Assembly: GCA_002730735.1 (NCBI GenBank)
Contig: PCAU01000011.1
Coordinates: forward strand, 17,107-81,106
From: Acidobacteriota bacterium
GTDB lineage: Bacteria; Acidobacteriota; Vicinamibacteria; Vicinamibacterales; UBA823
DNA: 64,000 bases
Direction: 5' to 3'
The position numbers and the translations under genes are program-made. Shown here piece by piece: positions 1-10,345 of this stretch (its first letter is position 1; each line of letters begins with the position of its first letter). The notes under the pieces were generated by a model, which worked only from the letters and a program-made list of their open reading frames with translations, ran no database searches and was not told the origin of the DNA.

Positions 1-438
1 CCAAAACCCGGCACGAGTTATCAGTGGCTTCCAATGACGTCACCGGCGATAGTGGCATCTCGGACAAAGCGTCTCAAGGGTCTTTTGTCTGGCCTCGACC
101 ATGTCTATCTGTCTATCAAGTCTGAACGGCAGTCGTTTTATCAGGCGCTGCTGTCACTTGGCGATCGCCGGGTTGCTCCTGTCATCGACGCCGCCTCACA
201 GAACGGGGGAGATTGGCGCCGAGCTGCTGAAACGGCAGATGTAGACCCTAAATTTTGGGTTTTGCGAGACCGAAGTCAGGACGAGGTGCTTCCTTGGGAC
301 ATTATCGATGGTGGTATCAAGGCGGAATTTTTTCGTTCTGAGTTCTTGAGGAGTATGAGAGCAGAGCCAACCGTGCCCTCTAATCGAGGCGTCTCGCCTA
401 CTGTACTGGGCGCCTTGGCCAGTCATCAGACTTCCTAG
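1..438 (+). CDS. Radical SAM protein, C-terminal part (TIGR03960-like), 5' truncated by window edge
   Basis: The reading frame is open from base 1 and the first in-frame ATG (34) is internal, so the gene begins upstream of the window. The visible part opens with PKPGTSYQW, like the 'PKPxTPFQW' signature near the end of the radical SAM core in B12-binding-domain radical SAM proteins (TIGR03960 family). It continues with an RGDRR-like element (LGDRRVAPVI) and the family's LPWDxIDxG motif (LPWDIIDGGIKAEFF). The SAM-binding CxxxCxxC lies outside the window. Family members I recall often end in a short Cys-rich motif; this one ends in a Ser/Thr/Ala-rich tail with no cysteine. The substrate is not known to me. 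Confidence 0.75.
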   Translation, partial: PKPGTSYQWLPMTSPAIVASRTKRLKGLLSGLDHVYLSIKSERQSFYQALLSLGDRRVAPVIDAASQNGGDWRRAAETADVDPKFWVLRDRSQDEVLPWDIIDGGIKAEFFRSEFLRSMRAEPTVPSNRGVSPTVLGALASHQTS

Positions 439-622
439 GTGAAGGCCACAGGAATTACCGACTACGCAGTTTCCCCTTAGTTGACGTCGTCCACCGCTTG
501 TCTTTTCGAGAATTCTTCAAACCGAAGGTCATTGCCTATGTCTTCCAAGTGACCGTGACGGTCATGTCACCTCAAGATAATTGTAATTTGTACGCCAACG
601 ACACGGTGGCGACCTTATGCTT

Positions 623-1003
623 CTAGGAACTGACCAGTAACACGTGAGCGAGTGCCATGGCATCCGAGTGTGTGATTGTCAGGAGGGAGGACTCTGCACC
701 GAGTTGAGCAAATCGTCGCGCTGCACCTCCATGGAATTCCAGTTGCGGAGGTCCGCTACTCCGTACGACCTCAATGTCTCGCCATAGGACCTTCTGTGAG
801 CGACCAGTGCCGAGGGCCTTCATGGCGGCCTCCTTAGCGGCGAATCTACCTGCCAAATGAGGCACAGGATTCCGGCGGTGTTGACAGTAAGCAACTTCAC
901 CAGGAGTAAACACCCTTGCCAAGAATCTCTCCCCGTATCGTTTCCAGAGCCGTTCGATACGGGAAAGCTCAGTCGCGTCGATTCCAGACCCTATGATCAC
1001 CAT
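623..1003 (-). CDS. acpS: Holo-[acyl-carrier-protein] synthase
   Basis: AcpS transfers 4'-phosphopantetheine from CoA to a serine of acyl carrier protein, activating it for fatty-acid synthesis in the cytoplasm. The 126-residue length is typical. The two Mg/CoA-binding motifs are present: GIDATELSRIERL near the N-terminus (Asp at about 8) and RFAAKEAAMKALG at about residues 53-65. It is the last gene of a minus-strand series (zinc-ribbon protein, RNase HI-like, acpS) and follows the RNase gene by about 20 nt, so cotranscription is likely. It converges on the radical SAM gene across a 184-nt gap. Confidence 0.93.
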   Translation of the reverse strand: MVIIGSGIDATELSRIERLWKRYGERFLARVFTPGEVAYCQHRRNPVPHLAGRFAAKEAAMKALGTGRSQKVLWRDIEVVRSSGPPQLEFHGGAARRFAQLGAESSLLTITHSDAMALAHVLLVSS

Positions 1004-1023
1004 GGGAAAAACAAACTTTTCAG

Positions 1024-1449
1024 TCAGATTGCCGGGTCGGTGCTATTAGCCGCTTGGCTTTCATCCATTGCCTGATTTGCTAATCGGTCGGCATCGGTAT
1101 TTGAGGTTCTGGGTACGTGCTCAAAGTCGACTCGCTCAAGTTTTTCTAACAGTGTTTGTGCTTCCCGATGCAGAGGCTGCAAATTCGGATGGCGTACACG
1201 GTATCTGCCAGTCATCTGTCGAATCAAAAGCTGAGAATCGGATCTGATCAGAATGTGGCAGTGACCAGCGCCGACAAAGTAGGTCAAAGCGGCGATCAGG
1301 CCACGATATTCTGCAACGTTGTTAGTCGCGACTCCAAGTGATCCCTTAAGTTCGGCGCAGACCGTTCCGTCAGGATTTTCAATCCGAACTCCGAATCCAG
1401 CCGGACCAGGATTTCCCCTTGAACCGCCGTCGATATAGGCAACGAACAT
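1024..1449 (-). CDS. RNase HI-like protein
   Basis: The fold is that of ribonuclease HI, which cleaves RNA in RNA/DNA hybrids. Catalytic acidic positions are visible: Asp in YIDGGSRGNPGPAGFG (about residue 7), Glu in NNVAEYRGL (about 48) and Asp in IRSDSQLL (about 71), with a late Asp in TSNTDADRLAN. At 141 residues it lacks the basic handle region of E. coli RnhA and looks like the short type found in many bacteria and archaea. The last 15 or so residues are Ala/Ser/Asp-rich and probably unstructured. It lies between the zinc-ribbon protein and acpS on the same strand. Confidence 0.88.
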   Translation of the reverse strand: MFVAYIDGGSRGNPGPAGFGVRIENPDGTVCAELKGSLGVATNNVAEYRGLIAALTYFVGAGHCHILIRSDSQLLIRQMTGRYRVRHPNLQPLHREAQTLLEKLERVDFEHVPRTSNTDADRLANQAMDESQAANSTDPAI

Positions 1450-1482
1450 CGTAAAGAACCGTTGCAGCTACTCAGTCCGAGC

Positions 1483-2217
1483 TCAGGCCCAATTCTCGGG
1501 CAACGACTTGTTTACCAACTGGAAGTAAAGAATCCGACCGCAGCTTTCGCACTGAATTACTCGGTCATTCAAACGGATGTCGTTGAAAACCTGTGGACGT
1601 AAACGAACATGGCAAGAACTGCACAAGTTATTCTCGGCTTCAACAACTGCAAGGCCATTTCGCTTCTCGGCGATTTGATCAAATAGCGCCAAGACTGCAG
1701 CATCGATCTCGCTAGCCAACGACTCACGGGCAATGAGCGCCTGTTTTGCTGTAGTCTCAGATGTTGCCCGCTCCTGTTCTATTGTCTGCCGCTCGGCCTC
1801 AATTTCCGCTTCGACAGTCGCCATTGAGCGCTCTGCCTCATTTACCGAGGCAGTCAAGGCGTCAGTTTCAAGCATCGACACCAGTAGGTCTTCTTCGAAG
1901 GCTTGCACGGCACTCTTGGCCGTGGTGATTTCTGTCTGTACGGCCCATAACTCTTCGTTCGTTTTCACGATCATTTCATGTTCTTGAAACTTAGCAAGAC
2001 GGCTCTTGGCATCTGAGACCTCTTTCTCAAGATTGCGGCGAACTTCCCGATTATCGTCCAGCTGCTGTCTTGCGTCACTGAGGGCTGTTCTGAGCTTATT
2101 CAACTTAGTTTCAAAGGCCTCGAACTGTGCCGGAATCGCAGCGATACGCCGTCGAGCGTCGTCAACGATGTTATGCAAGCTCTGCAGACGGATCAGTCGT
2201 TCGAGATCTGGCAGCAT
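1483..2217 (-). CDS. Coiled-coil zinc-ribbon protein (C4-type, DUF164/CT398-like)
   Basis: Residues 1 to about 185 are almost all charged helix with long heptad-like stretches, predicted to form an extended coiled coil. The C-terminus carries a C4 zinc ribbon, CSSC at about 198-201 and CESC about 22 residues later, followed by GRILYF. This architecture matches the C4-type zinc ribbon family (old DUF164; CT398/HP0958-like), linked in some species to RNA binding or secretion and flagellar functions. There are no flagellar genes here, so the role in this organism is unknown. It lies between the tRNA gene and the RNase HI-like gene. Confidence 0.8.
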   Translation of the reverse strand: MLPDLERLIRLQSLHNIVDDARRRIAAIPAQFEAFETKLNKLRTALSDARQQLDDNREVRRNLEKEVSDAKSRLAKFQEHEMIVKTNEELWAVQTEITTAKSAVQAFEEDLLVSMLETDALTASVNEAERSMATVEAEIEAERQTIEQERATSETTAKQALIARESLASEIDAAVLALFDQIAEKRNGLAVVEAENNLCSSCHVRLRPQVFNDIRLNDRVIQCESCGRILYFQLVNKSLPENWA

Positions 2218-2370
2218 CGATCGAAGTTACTGTGGTGTTGCCCACGCAGGCGATGGTTCAGCTTCTCCTGCGGTAGTTGGATTCGACCTTGGGGCGGTGG
2301 ATATATCAACTTCTGTCCTTCACGCTCGTTGTGTGGCAGTTGATTACTGCGTCAGTTCTTGTCTTGTTAA

Positions 2371-2445
2371 TGGTGGGCCCACCAGGATTCGAACCTGGGA
2401 CTAACCGGTTATGAGCCGGTGGCTCTACCGCTGAGCTATGGGCCC
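2371..2445 (-). tRNA. tRNA with CAT anticodon, probably tRNA-Ile2 (k2C-type) rather than tRNA-Met
   Basis: A complete 75-nt cloverleaf can be drawn: acceptor GGGCCCA/TGGGCCC, D-stem GCTC/GAGC with a 7-nt loop, anticodon stem ACCGG/CCGGT with loop CTCATAA (anticodon at 2411-2413), variable loop TAGTC, T-stem CCAGG/CCTGG with loop TTCGAAT, discriminator A, and an encoded CCA (2371-2373). CAT can mean elongator Met, initiator Met or, after TilS modification, Ile2. The GGGCC-type acceptor and the CGG-CTCATAA-CCG anticodon arm look more like bacterial Ile2 tRNAs. The initiator is unlikely because the anticodon stem lacks its three G:C pairs. It sits 48 nt after rpoD. Confidence 0.93.
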
Positions 2446-2493
2446 CACATTGGCTACCAGCTGACGCCCTCTCAATTGCTAAGTAGACTTGGT

Positions 2494-4200
2494 TCATACG
2501 CTTCCCTCTAAAAACGCACGAAGTTTTCGACTGCGAGATGGATGTCGAAGCTTTCTGAGCGCCTTGGCTTCGATTTGTCGAATTCGTTCACGCGTAACCG
2601 CGAAGCACTGGCCAACTTCTTCTAGAGTGTGGTCCTTACCATCACCGACGCCGAACCGCATTTTAATAACGCGTTCTTCCCGTGGTGTGAGGGTCTGTAA
2701 CACGGATTCCGTCTGTTCTTTTAGGTTCAGGTTAATCACAACATCAGACGGCGGGACGACATTTTGATCTTCGATGAAGTCACCGAGATGGCTGTCTTCC
2801 TCCTCACCGATCGGAGTCTCCAGAGAAATTGGCTCCTGTGCAATTTTCAAAACCTTCCGAACCTTAGACACCGCTATGTCCATTCGCTCAGCGATTTCCT
2901 CCGACGATGGTTCACGACCCAATTCCTGTACTAAGGCGCGAGACGTGCGAATCAGTTTATTGATCGTTTCGATCATATGTACCGGAATTCTGATCGTGCG
3001 TGCTTGGTCGGCAATAGCTCTCGTGATTGCCTGTCGGATCCACCATGTGGCATAGGTAGAGAACTTATAGCCGCGACGATACTCGAACTTGTCCACAGCC
3101 TTCATTAGCCCGATATTTCCCTCTTGGATTAAATCGAGAAATTGAAGACCCCGGTTCGTGTACTTCTTGGCGATTGAAACGACAAGGCGTAAGTTTGCTT
3201 CAACGAGTTCTTTCTTGGCTTGTTCGGCCTGAATTTCACCGCGCGTGATTGTGTGAAGAGTACGCACGAGTTGTTCGGATGTACTCTCAAGTTCAGCGGT
3301 AAGTTCACGCAGAGCGGCTCGAATTTCCCGTTGACGTCGCATTAGTTCTTTACGTACATCTTCTTTTAGGCGACCCCGCTTCTTCTTAAGTGCTATCTGG
3401 CGATTAACGCTGTCGAGCTCACGCTGAACCCGCTGAACAGTTTCGACCGATTCCTTAATCGGGTCGATCATCCGCCGCGTTACGGCTTCGGTAAACTCAA
3501 TGCGTCTAATTTCCCGGGACAGTGCAATCTTAGCGCGAAGCGTCTTCCACTTGGCGCGTCGATATTTCTTACGATCACGCTTCAAAATTCCAGAGAGCTT
3601 CGTTTCCAGCTTCTGCACAGCAACCAACGCTTTCTGAATTGAGGCTATTTGCTTCAGTAACTTACGTGCACGTGCCTCACTTCGCTCCTCACTGAGTTCT
3701 TCGTCGCCTCCAAACACTACAAGGTCTCTGATGTTTACGGTCCGGCTTTTGAGCTGTTCGCCCATGAAGATGATGCCTTTAGCCACGGTTGAAGTTCGCG
3801 AGATGGATTTAATGGCTGCAAGCTTGCCTTGTTCGATCCGCTTTGCGATTTCCACCTCTCCCTCTCTGGTAAGGAGAGGAACTGTGCCCATCTCGCGCAG
3901 ATACATGCGGACCGGATCATTTGTCTTGTCGAGTGTGCCGGGCGTTAGGTCGAGATTTGGCTCTTCGGCGCCTCCCGACCTTGGGTCACGCGTTTTGTCG
4001 TCACGGGACTTTTGCTCAGACTCAACCACCTCGATGCCAGCGTTTCCGAAGGTAGTAAATAAGTCATCGAGCTCATCGGACGACGTAATCTCTGCAGGTA
4101 GTAACTCGTTAACCTCGTCGTACGACAGGTAGCCCTTTTCCTTACCGATTGTGATGAGTTGCCGGACTTCGTCGTACCTTTCTTCTAAGGATAAGGCCAA
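2494..4200 (-). CDS. rpoD: RNA polymerase primary sigma factor (sigma-70)
   Basis: This is the housekeeping sigma factor that directs RNA polymerase to -35/-10 promoters. At 568 residues it is full length. Region 1.1-like sequence occupies about 1-80, region 1.2 contains [11 protein letters not shown] (about 95-105), then a charged non-conserved segment runs to about 310. Region 2 includes [31 protein letters not shown] and [14 protein letters not shown], followed by region 3. Region 4 ends with the helix-turn-helix element [18 protein letters not shown]. It lies 68 nt downstream of dnaG, the common dnaG-rpoD pairing, and is followed by the tRNA gene. Confidence 0.97.
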   Translation of the reverse strand: MALSLEERYDEVRQLITIGKEKGYLSYDEVNELLPAEITSSDELDDLFTTFGNAGIEVVESEQKSRDDKTRDPRSGGAEEPNLDLTPGTLDKTNDPVRMYLREMGTVPLLTREGEVEIAKRIEQGKLAAIKSISRTSTVAKGIIFMGEQLKSRTVNIRDLVVFGGDEELSEERSEARARKLLKQIASIQKALVAVQKLETKLSGILKRDRKKYRRAKWKTLRAKIALSREIRRIEFTEAVTRRMIDPIKESVETVQRVQRELDSVNRQIALKKKRGRLKEDVRKELMRRQREIRAALRELTAELESTSEQLVRTLHTITRGEIQAEQAKKELVEANLRLVVSIAKKYTNRGLQFLDLIQEGNIGLMKAVDKFEYRRGYKFSTYATWWIRQAITRAIADQARTIRIPVHMIETINKLIRTSRALVQELGREPSSEEIAERMDIAVSKVRKVLKIAQEPISLETPIGEEEDSHLGDFIEDQNVVPPSDVVINLNLKEQTESVLQTLTPREERVIKMRFGVGDGKDHTLEEVGQCFAVTRERIRQIEAKALRKLRHPSRSRKLRAFLEGSV

Positions 4201-4268
4201 AATTTCCCCCTTATAGCAATCGTGAACTTCCCGACCTAAAATTGGCTCCCCAATAGCTCTTGTCGGAC

Positions 4269-6035
4269 TTAAGTATTCAGAGCTTCAAGTCGCTGCACGA
4301 GTTCTCTCGTCCGTTGTAACAGCGAATTGATTCTTGCAACGCTGTCTTTGTCACCAAGGTCCTGGAGCCGATCGATTTCCTCCTGCACAGCAGCTCGTTC
4401 CCGCTCGTAGCGAAGCCTCTTCAGGGCTTGGCAGCACTCAGGAGCCGGCGCTGGAGCCGTTGGTTCATCAGCAACTTCTTTAACGATCGTGGCTTCCCCC
4501 TCGCCTAGCCGCTCGCATAACGTCTGGGGTAGGTCATTGGACGGCCACTCGTTCAGGGTGCGGGCTACCTTTAAAATTGGCGCAGAAGCCAGCCCATCGA
4601 TATCGTCAGCGTCAAGTTCTGCAAGTGCCGATTGTGCACTCTCTGGTTCGTGCATAAGAGCCCAAATCAATCCTTTTTCTGCTGTTCGTAACTGCCCCTG
4701 ACTGGGAAGTGTACGCTCACCTAGCGTCGGTCTGCGTTCGACCGCCGCTTTCCGAATTTCGGTTCGCACGACTTCTTGCATCACTCGAGCGCGGTGAGCC
4801 AACCGGTCCGCGAACTGGTCGCGCTGCGCGGTATCGGGAATGCGTGCTGCGACAGTCAGCATTTGGTTTAGGAAGGCCCTCCGCCCTTCGTCGCGGTGAA
4901 TATCGTGCTCGGCTTCGCCCCGATCGAGCAAAAGTTCCAAATATTTCTTCGAGGTGCGCAGTTTTTCCTTATAGCTTGCACCCCCAGACGCCCTTATGAA
5001 TGTATCGGGATCTTCGCCGGTTGGCAGCACTGTCACGTTGACCTGGAATCCCTCACCCAGCAGCATTTCACCTGAGCGCAGTGCCGCTGTTTGCCCAGCC
5101 GTATCCGAGTCGAAGCTCAAAATGACCTTGTCCGTCAAGCGTCCTAAAAGCTTGCACTGCTGCAGTGTTAACGCAGTACCACACGTTGCAGCCACTGCTG
5201 TAATACCCGCCTGAAGTGGCTGGGCGAAATCAAAGTATCCCTCAACAAGTACCGCGTAGCCTTTTTTTTGTATTGCCGATTTAGTCAGATGGAGACCGTA
5301 GAGGGTTCGTCCTTTTGTGTAGATTGGAGTTTCCGGTGAATTTACGTACTTGGGCTGCTGTCCATTGTCCACTGCACGTCCGCCGAACGCGATGATCGCA
5401 CCGCTGTCCCTGCAGATCGGAATCGTGAGGCGATTACGGAAGCGATCCACGCATGCTCCAGCGTTACGTTCGGCTACCAGTCCGCTGGTCAAGAGAAGCG
5501 GCATCGGAAAACCTTTTTGGTGAAGGTATTTCGTGAGACCCTCTCGGGTTGGTGGCGCATAGCCAAGTCCGAGCATCTCGATTGTCTGGTCGTTTAGTCC
5601 TCTATCGTGCAGTTGCTGGCGCGTTCTCGTTCCTGCCTGTCCTGCCAGGTGTTCCTGAAAATACCTCTCTGCGTGTTCGTGCACCTTCAGTAGCGACTCG
5701 CGTTCGGCAGCCGCCGCTGGATTACTTGGACCACCCTCGAGTTCTGGAATCGACACGCCAAAACGTTGTGCGAGTTGACGCACCGCGTCCTGGAAGCCAA
5801 TCTTTTCCCTGAGCTCAAGGAATTTGAAGACATCACCTCCAACACCGCATCCGAAGCAGTGAAAAAAGCCCCGATCGCGATTTACGTTAAACGAAGGCGT
5901 CTTCTCGGAGTGAAACGGACACAGTCCCTTAAAGCTCGTTCCAGCTTTCTTGAGAGGAACGTGGTCTTGAATCACAGCAACGAGGTCAACCTGCGATTTG
6001 AGATCGTCGATGAAAGCCTGGGGAAATAGTCCCAT
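4269..6035 (-). CDS. dnaG: DNA primase
   Basis: DnaG makes RNA primers for DNA replication. The 588-residue protein has the N-terminal CHC2 zinc finger (CPFH at about 40 and CFGCG at about 62), the primase core with a Toprim domain (VLVEGYFDF at about 264, then SFDSDTAG) and a C-terminal helical part for helicase interaction. The start at 6035 gives the usual beginning, with [15 protein letters not shown] close to the N-terminus. A candidate promoter lies about 155 nt upstream. rpoD follows on the same strand. Confidence 0.97.
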   Translation of the reverse strand: MGLFPQAFIDDLKSQVDLVAVIQDHVPLKKAGTSFKGLCPFHSEKTPSFNVNRDRGFFHCFGCGVGGDVFKFLELREKIGFQDAVRQLAQRFGVSIPELEGGPSNPAAAAERESLLKVHEHAERYFQEHLAGQAGTRTRQQLHDRGLNDQTIEMLGLGYAPPTREGLTKYLHQKGFPMPLLLTSGLVAERNAGACVDRFRNRLTIPICRDSGAIIAFGGRAVDNGQQPKYVNSPETPIYTKGRTLYGLHLTKSAIQKKGYAVLVEGYFDFAQPLQAGITAVAATCGTALTLQQCKLLGRLTDKVILSFDSDTAGQTAALRSGEMLLGEGFQVNVTVLPTGEDPDTFIRASGGASYKEKLRTSKKYLELLLDRGEAEHDIHRDEGRRAFLNQMLTVAARIPDTAQRDQFADRLAHRARVMQEVVRTEIRKAAVERRPTLGERTLPSQGQLRTAEKGLIWALMHEPESAQSALAELDADDIDGLASAPILKVARTLNEWPSNDLPQTLCERLGEGEATIVKEVADEPTAPAPAPECCQALKRLRYERERAAVQEEIDRLQDLGDKDSVARINSLLQRTRELVQRLEALNT

Positions 6036-6335
6036 TGTTAACTCTTATGCGGAGCTCCCCAGCGCGTTGAAAATACAATCAAACCCAAGGGCCCTAGGGG
6101 CACCTACGTCCATGGACGGAATAATTGCTGCGGCGTACAGAACCGGGCTCCGATGACTACAACGATAAGGTACCCGAAAGCGCAACCTACAATTCTAGCA
6201 TTCCTACTGGCCTACCCTCAAGTGACTTTGTCGATGACAATACCGAGATCAACCGGAGTTACGTTTGGCGAAGGCTGCTTGGGCGCTGCACCTACGGAGA
6301 AGTCTCATTTTCTCGTCAGTGGAAGCGGCCAGTCT
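6036..6335. other. 300-nt gap between larB and dnaG
   Basis: No convincing gene is visible on either strand; short open frames here lack a supported start or family resemblance. The gap holds one candidate minus-strand promoter (6192-6221), leaving a leader of roughly 150 nt before dnaG. I could not recognise a riboswitch or terminator in the leader. Confidence 0.5.
6192..6221 (-). promoter_or_regulatory. Candidate sigma-70 promoter for dnaG-rpoD
   Basis: Read on the minus strand, TTGAGG (6216-6221) is followed after 18 nt by TAGAAT (6192-6197). Both are close to the -35 and -10 consensus. It points toward dnaG, with a leader of about 150 nt. Confidence 0.45.
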
Positions 6336-7094
6336 TCAGGCAAGGTGATTGATGGTACTAGCAATTGCCGCCGCGCCGAATCCATTATCGATGTTAACGA
6401 CCGACACGCCGGTGGCGCAGCTATTCAGCATTCCCAATAGCGCGCTAATCCCATCGAAGGCGGCGCCGTAACCGACACTGGTAGGCACCGCAACTACGGG
6501 TACGTCGACAAGTCCACTCACAACACTTGGCAGTGCTCCTTCCATGCCCGCGACTACAATGATGACGCGAGCGGTGGAGAGTCGTTTCGATTCTGCGAGA
6601 ACGCGATGTAGACCAGCGACCCCAACGTCGTAAAGGCGGTCGACCATGTTGCCCATGATCTCGGCTGTCACCACGGCCTCCTCGGCTACCGGTAGGTCGG
6701 ATGTTCCAGCGGCAACGACCATGACGTTCCCGCGTCCCTGAGGTGCAGCCGGACCGTGTGAGATCATCCGGGCATCCTCGTGGAATACAGCGCTTGGCAC
6801 AACACTGCGGACGGCATCAAAGGAGGCAGGTGATGCCCGCGTTATCAACAGGGTGTTTCCATTAGCAGTGATACGCTCTGCCACGGCCGCGATCTGCTTT
6901 GGCGTCTTGCCCAGACCGAATACCACTTCAGGGAAGCCTTGACGAATCTCGCGGTGATGGTCAATTCGCGCGAATCCAAGATCTTCGTACGGAGCTTGTC
7001 GTAAGTGGTCGAGCAGTTGCTCGTGTGCGTCGTTAACGTTGATGTCACCGCTATGAACTTGGGCGAGTAAGAACTTTAATTCAGACGGTGTCAT
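6336..7094 (-). CDS. larB: LarB-like carboxylase (nickel-pincer cofactor biosynthesis)
   Basis: LarB carboxylates and hydrolyses nicotinic acid adenine dinucleotide, the first step to the nickel-pincer nucleotide cofactor of lactate racemase. The 252-residue length fits. The N-terminal helical region leads to FARIDHHREIRQGFPEVVFG, a segment typical of LarB. The C-terminal half is related to the PurE class and contains VVAAGTSDLPVAEEA and GMEGALPSVVSGLV. No larC or larE is in the window, so the pathway partners must be elsewhere or the protein serves another purpose. It is followed by the gap before dnaG. Confidence 0.9.
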   Translation of the reverse strand: MTPSELKFLLAQVHSGDINVNDAHEQLLDHLRQAPYEDLGFARIDHHREIRQGFPEVVFGLGKTPKQIAAVAERITANGNTLLITRASPASFDAVRSVVPSAVFHEDARMISHGPAAPQGRGNVMVVAAGTSDLPVAEEAVVTAEIMGNMVDRLYDVGVAGLHRVLAESKRLSTARVIIVVAGMEGALPSVVSGLVDVPVVAVPTSVGYGAAFDGISALLGMLNSCATGVSVVNIDNGFGAAAIASTINHLA

Positions 7095-7243
7095 GATTGA
7101 GTCTGAGCCTCGTTGACTTTGGTATATTTCAGCGAGTACGCTTCGGGATCGCCGCGTGGCAATTCAGTTGCCGGTATTTGATGAGCCATACATCGTGGAA
7201 TGGCTTATCAGGCTTTAGTCTGCGGACAGGACTATCCCTGAGA

Positions 7244-7271
7244 TTGAGTGGAAATTCAAGTGTTTGATAAT
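7244..7271 (+). promoter_or_regulatory. Candidate promoter for citrate synthase
   Basis: TTGAGT (7244-7249) and GATAAT (7266-7271) are separated by 16 nt and lie about 55 nt upstream of the citrate synthase ATG. The -10 is a good match; the spacer is slightly short. Confidence 0.4.
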
Positions 7272-7324
7272 GCGGTAGAAAAGACCCTAGCAGTTGGTGG
7301 AAAACGCCCTTCAGAGAATCGACA

Positions 7325-8473
7325 ATGAGTAACACTGGCGAAACCTTAACTTTTGAGGCTGGCCTGCAGGATGTGATTGCTACCACCTCTGACATCTGTT
7401 TCATCGATGGGGAGCATGGGGTGTTGTCCTACCGGGGCTTCGACATTCATGACCTTGCTGCCCGGGCATCGTTCGAGGAGGTCTGCTTTCTGCTGTGGTT
7501 TGGCCGCCTGCCTACCCGGGATGAGCTCAGCACACTCCAGTCTCAGCTTGCAGAATGGCGACCACTTCCCGAGAATGTCGTGCGTCTTATGCGCTCATTG
7601 CCACCGGGGAACGGCATGGACGCGCTGCGTACACTGACATCAGCGCTAGCGCACAGTGATCCAGACGCTGCTAAGAATTCGCCGGAAGCGAACGTCCGGA
7701 AAGCTATCAGACTCACTGCACAACTGGCGACTCTTGTGGCCACCTATGGAAGGGTTGCGCAAGGTGGAACTCTGATCGACCCTGACCCTTCGCTAGGCCA
7801 TGCCGAAAATTTCTTGTTTGTGCTGACCGGTGAACGGCCGGATGCGGTGGCGACTCGTGCTTTCGACGTGGCTCTGATTCTACACGCAGACCACGAGTTA
7901 AACGCCTCTACGTTCGCCGCGCGGGTTGCCGCGGCTACGCTAACCGATATCCATTCAGCTGTAGTGGCTGGAATCAGTGCCTTGAAAGGACCGTTGCATG
8001 GTGGTGCAAATGCCGACGTGATGCGGCTCTTGCTGGCGTTAGGTGACGATGCTGACCCTCCACAGATTGAGGGGGCGATCCTCGACAAGCTGGCTCGAAA
8101 AGAGAAAATCCCAGGCTTCGGCCATCGCGTATACCTGACCGAGGACCCTCGTGCGACACATTTGCGGCGGATGTCGGAGGAACTGGGTACTCGAAGTGGG
8201 CGGGAGCATTGGTACGAAATGTCTCGACAGATCGAGGTGCTTGTCGGTCACGAAAAGAACCTGAATCCGAACGTAGATTTTTATTCGGCATCCACCTACT
8301 ACACTCTTGGTATCAAGGTTGATCTCTTCACTCCGGTATTTGCCGTTAGTCGTGTTGCTGGGTGGACGGCGCATATTCTAGAGCAGTATGCGAATAACCG
8401 GTTGATCCGCCCACGTGCTGACTACACCGGCGAACTGCACCCTAAAGCCTTCGTTGCAATCGATCAACGTTAG
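7325..8473 (+). CDS. gltA: Citrate synthase family protein
   Basis: It condenses acetyl-CoA with oxaloacetate, or a related acyl-CoA in methylcitrate synthases. Family landmarks are present: [17 protein letters not shown] near the N-terminus, GPLHGGAN (about residue 220) with an active-site His, GFGHRVY with the second His, and the C-terminal [14 protein letters not shown]. At 382 residues it is the short (type I-like) form, not the longer hexameric form. Citrate and 2-methylcitrate synthases cannot be told apart here, so the symbol is tentative. lepA follows after 47 nt on the same strand. Confidence 0.92.
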   Translation: MSNTGETLTFEAGLQDVIATTSDICFIDGEHGVLSYRGFDIHDLAARASFEEVCFLLWFGRLPTRDELSTLQSQLAEWRPLPENVVRLMRSLPPGNGMDALRTLTSALAHSDPDAAKNSPEANVRKAIRLTAQLATLVATYGRVAQGGTLIDPDPSLGHAENFLFVLTGERPDAVATRAFDVALILHADHELNASTFAARVAAATLTDIHSAVVAGISALKGPLHGGANADVMRLLLALGDDADPPQIEGAILDKLARKEKIPGFGHRVYLTEDPRATHLRRMSEELGTRSGREHWYEMSRQIEVLVGHEKNLNPNVDFYSASTYYTLGIKVDLFTPVFAVSRVAGWTAHILEQYANNRLIRPRADYTGELHPKAFVAIDQR

Positions 8474-8520
8474 GATTACGTCATCCAACGGTCTCTCGGC
8501 TCTATCAGCTTTGGCCTATA

Positions 8521-10344
8521 ATGGTCACCTATCAGATGGATCCCCGTTTCATTCGTAACTTCTCGATCGTTGCGCACATCGATCACGGAAAGTCGACGCT
8601 CGCTGATCGGATTCTCGAGGTCACGGGAGCCCTGCGTCCGCGCGAGATGGAAGACCAGGTGCTCGACTCGATGGACCTCGAACGTGAACGGGGCATCACA
8701 ATCAAGGCCCAGGCTGTGAGGTTGCAGTACACCTCAGCCAGTGGTCAGGACTACGTGCTTAATCTTATTGATACGCCTGGACATGTTGATTTTTCGTACG
8801 AGGTAACCCGCTCGTTAAAAGCGTGCGAAGGTGCGTTGTTATTGGTCGATGCGTCGCAGGGCGTTGAGGCTCAAACGCTGGCGAACGCTTACCTCGCGGT
8901 GGAAAGCGACCTCGAAGTGATTCCAGTCATCAACAAGATCGATTTACCTGGAGCACAGGTCGAGGAGGCTAGGCGACAAATTCGCGATGTTGTTGGACTC
9001 GACGCGAGCGAAGCAATTCTGACTAGTGCGAAGGAGGGCACAGGCATCAAGGAAGTTCTTGAGGCCGTCATCGCGAGGGTGCCCCCGCCACGTGGCAGCC
9101 GCGATGCACCGCTAAAGGCGCTAATCTTTGATTCTTGGTATGACTCGTACCGTGGCGTGGTTGTCCTTGTCCGGATTCTCGCGGGCGAGTTACAAGAGCG
9201 GACGAAGGTGCGTTTAATGGCTTTGGGGGAGGATTATGAAGTTGAACAAGTGGGTGTGTTTTCGCCAAAGCCAGTTGTGACCGAGACTCTTGGTGCGGGG
9301 GAGGTTGGGTTCGTCATAGCTGGAATTAAGCATGCCAGCGATGCCAGGATTGGCGACACGCTCACTGAGGTGACGCGGCCCACCGAGACCCCGTTTCCTG
9401 GGTTCAAGGAAATGCGGCCTGTCGTGTTTGCTGGGTTGTATCCAGTCGAGGGTCATCAATATCCTGACCTGCGCGAAGCCTTGGAGAAGCTTCGACTTAA
9501 CGACTCCTCGTTTTTCTTTGAACCGGAAACGTCGGCAGCACTCGGGTTTGGGTTTCGGTGCGGGTTCCTTGGATTACTCCACATGGAAATTGTCCAGGAG
9601 AGGCTCGAACGGGAATTTGACATGGACTTAGTAACAACGGCCCCGGGAGTACTGTATCGCGTGACGATGACCTCCGGAAACGTTAAGGAGATCGATAGTC
9701 CAGCAAAGCTTCCCGGGACCAGTGAAATTCAGCGGATCGAGGAACCAGTTATTACGGCGATGATTCTGACACCGGCCGAACATGTAGGTGCCACGCTGCG
9801 GCTTTGTCAAGAAAAGCGCGGAGTCCAGAAGAGACTGGAATATCTGTCCTCGAACCGTGTCCTTGTAACATATGAGTTACCTTTCAGTGAAGTGGTTTTA
9901 GATTTTTATGACCGATTAAAGACACTGTCACGAGGTTATGCCTCATTGGACTATCAGGTATCTGGATACTGGGAGTCACCGTTGGTTAAGCTCGATGTTC
10001 TAGTGAATGGCGAGCCAGTAGATGCGCTGTCGATGATCGTGCATCGTGATACGGCGTATGAGAGAGGAAAGGCTTTCGCCAACAAAATACGTGAGTTGAT
10101 TCCACGTCAGATGTTTGAAGTGGCGATCCAGGCCGCGATCGGTGGACGCATTATCGCCCGAGAGTCGGTGAAAGCGTTACGTAAGAATGTCTTAGCGAAG
10201 TGTTACGGTGGGGACATTTCACGAAAGCGGAAGCTATTGGAGAAACAGCGCGAGGGCAAGAAACGGATGAAGCGGGTTGGCCGTGTTGAGATTCCTCAGG
10301 AGGCTTTCCTTGCGATCCTGAAAATGGATTCGAGTGCAAACTGA
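8521..10344 (+). CDS. lepA: Elongation factor 4 (LepA) GTPase
   Basis: LepA is a ribosome-associated translational GTPase. G-domain motifs are clear: [15 protein letters not shown] (G1, about 16-30), DTPGHVDF (G3, about 88) and NKIDLPGA (G4, about 140). The C-terminal LepA-specific domain includes [21 protein letters not shown]. Length (607) matches the family. A second in-frame ATG (8536) could also serve as start, giving MDPRFIRNF. The stop is followed 1 nt later by the lepB ATG, the common lepA-lepB pairing. Confidence 0.96.
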   Translation: MVTYQMDPRFIRNFSIVAHIDHGKSTLADRILEVTGALRPREMEDQVLDSMDLERERGITIKAQAVRLQYTSASGQDYVLNLIDTPGHVDFSYEVTRSLKACEGALLLVDASQGVEAQTLANAYLAVESDLEVIPVINKIDLPGAQVEEARRQIRDVVGLDASEAILTSAKEGTGIKEVLEAVIARVPPPRGSRDAPLKALIFDSWYDSYRGVVVLVRILAGELQERTKVRLMALGEDYEVEQVGVFSPKPVVTETLGAGEVGFVIAGIKHASDARIGDTLTEVTRPTETPFPGFKEMRPVVFAGLYPVEGHQYPDLREALEKLRLNDSSFFFEPETSAALGFGFRCGFLGLLHMEIVQERLEREFDMDLVTTAPGVLYRVTMTSGNVKEIDSPAKLPGTSEIQRIEEPVITAMILTPAEHVGATLRLCQEKRGVQKRLEYLSSNRVLVTYELPFSEVVLDFYDRLKTLSRGYASLDYQVSGYWESPLVKLDVLVNGEPVDALSMIVHRDTAYERGKAFANKIRELIPRQMFEVAIQAAIGGRIIARESVKALRKNVLAKCYGGDISRKRKLLEKQREGKKRMKRVGRVEIPQEAFLAILKMDSSAN

Positions 10345-10345
10345 T

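Noticed and set aside
2306..2497. Short minus-strand frame over the tRNA gene
   Set aside because: It covers the tRNA cloverleaf and part of the rpoD end; the frame is a by-product of the tRNA.
7974..8374. Overlapping minus frames inside citrate synthase
   Set aside because: They lie opposite the catalytic region of citrate synthase and show no domain.
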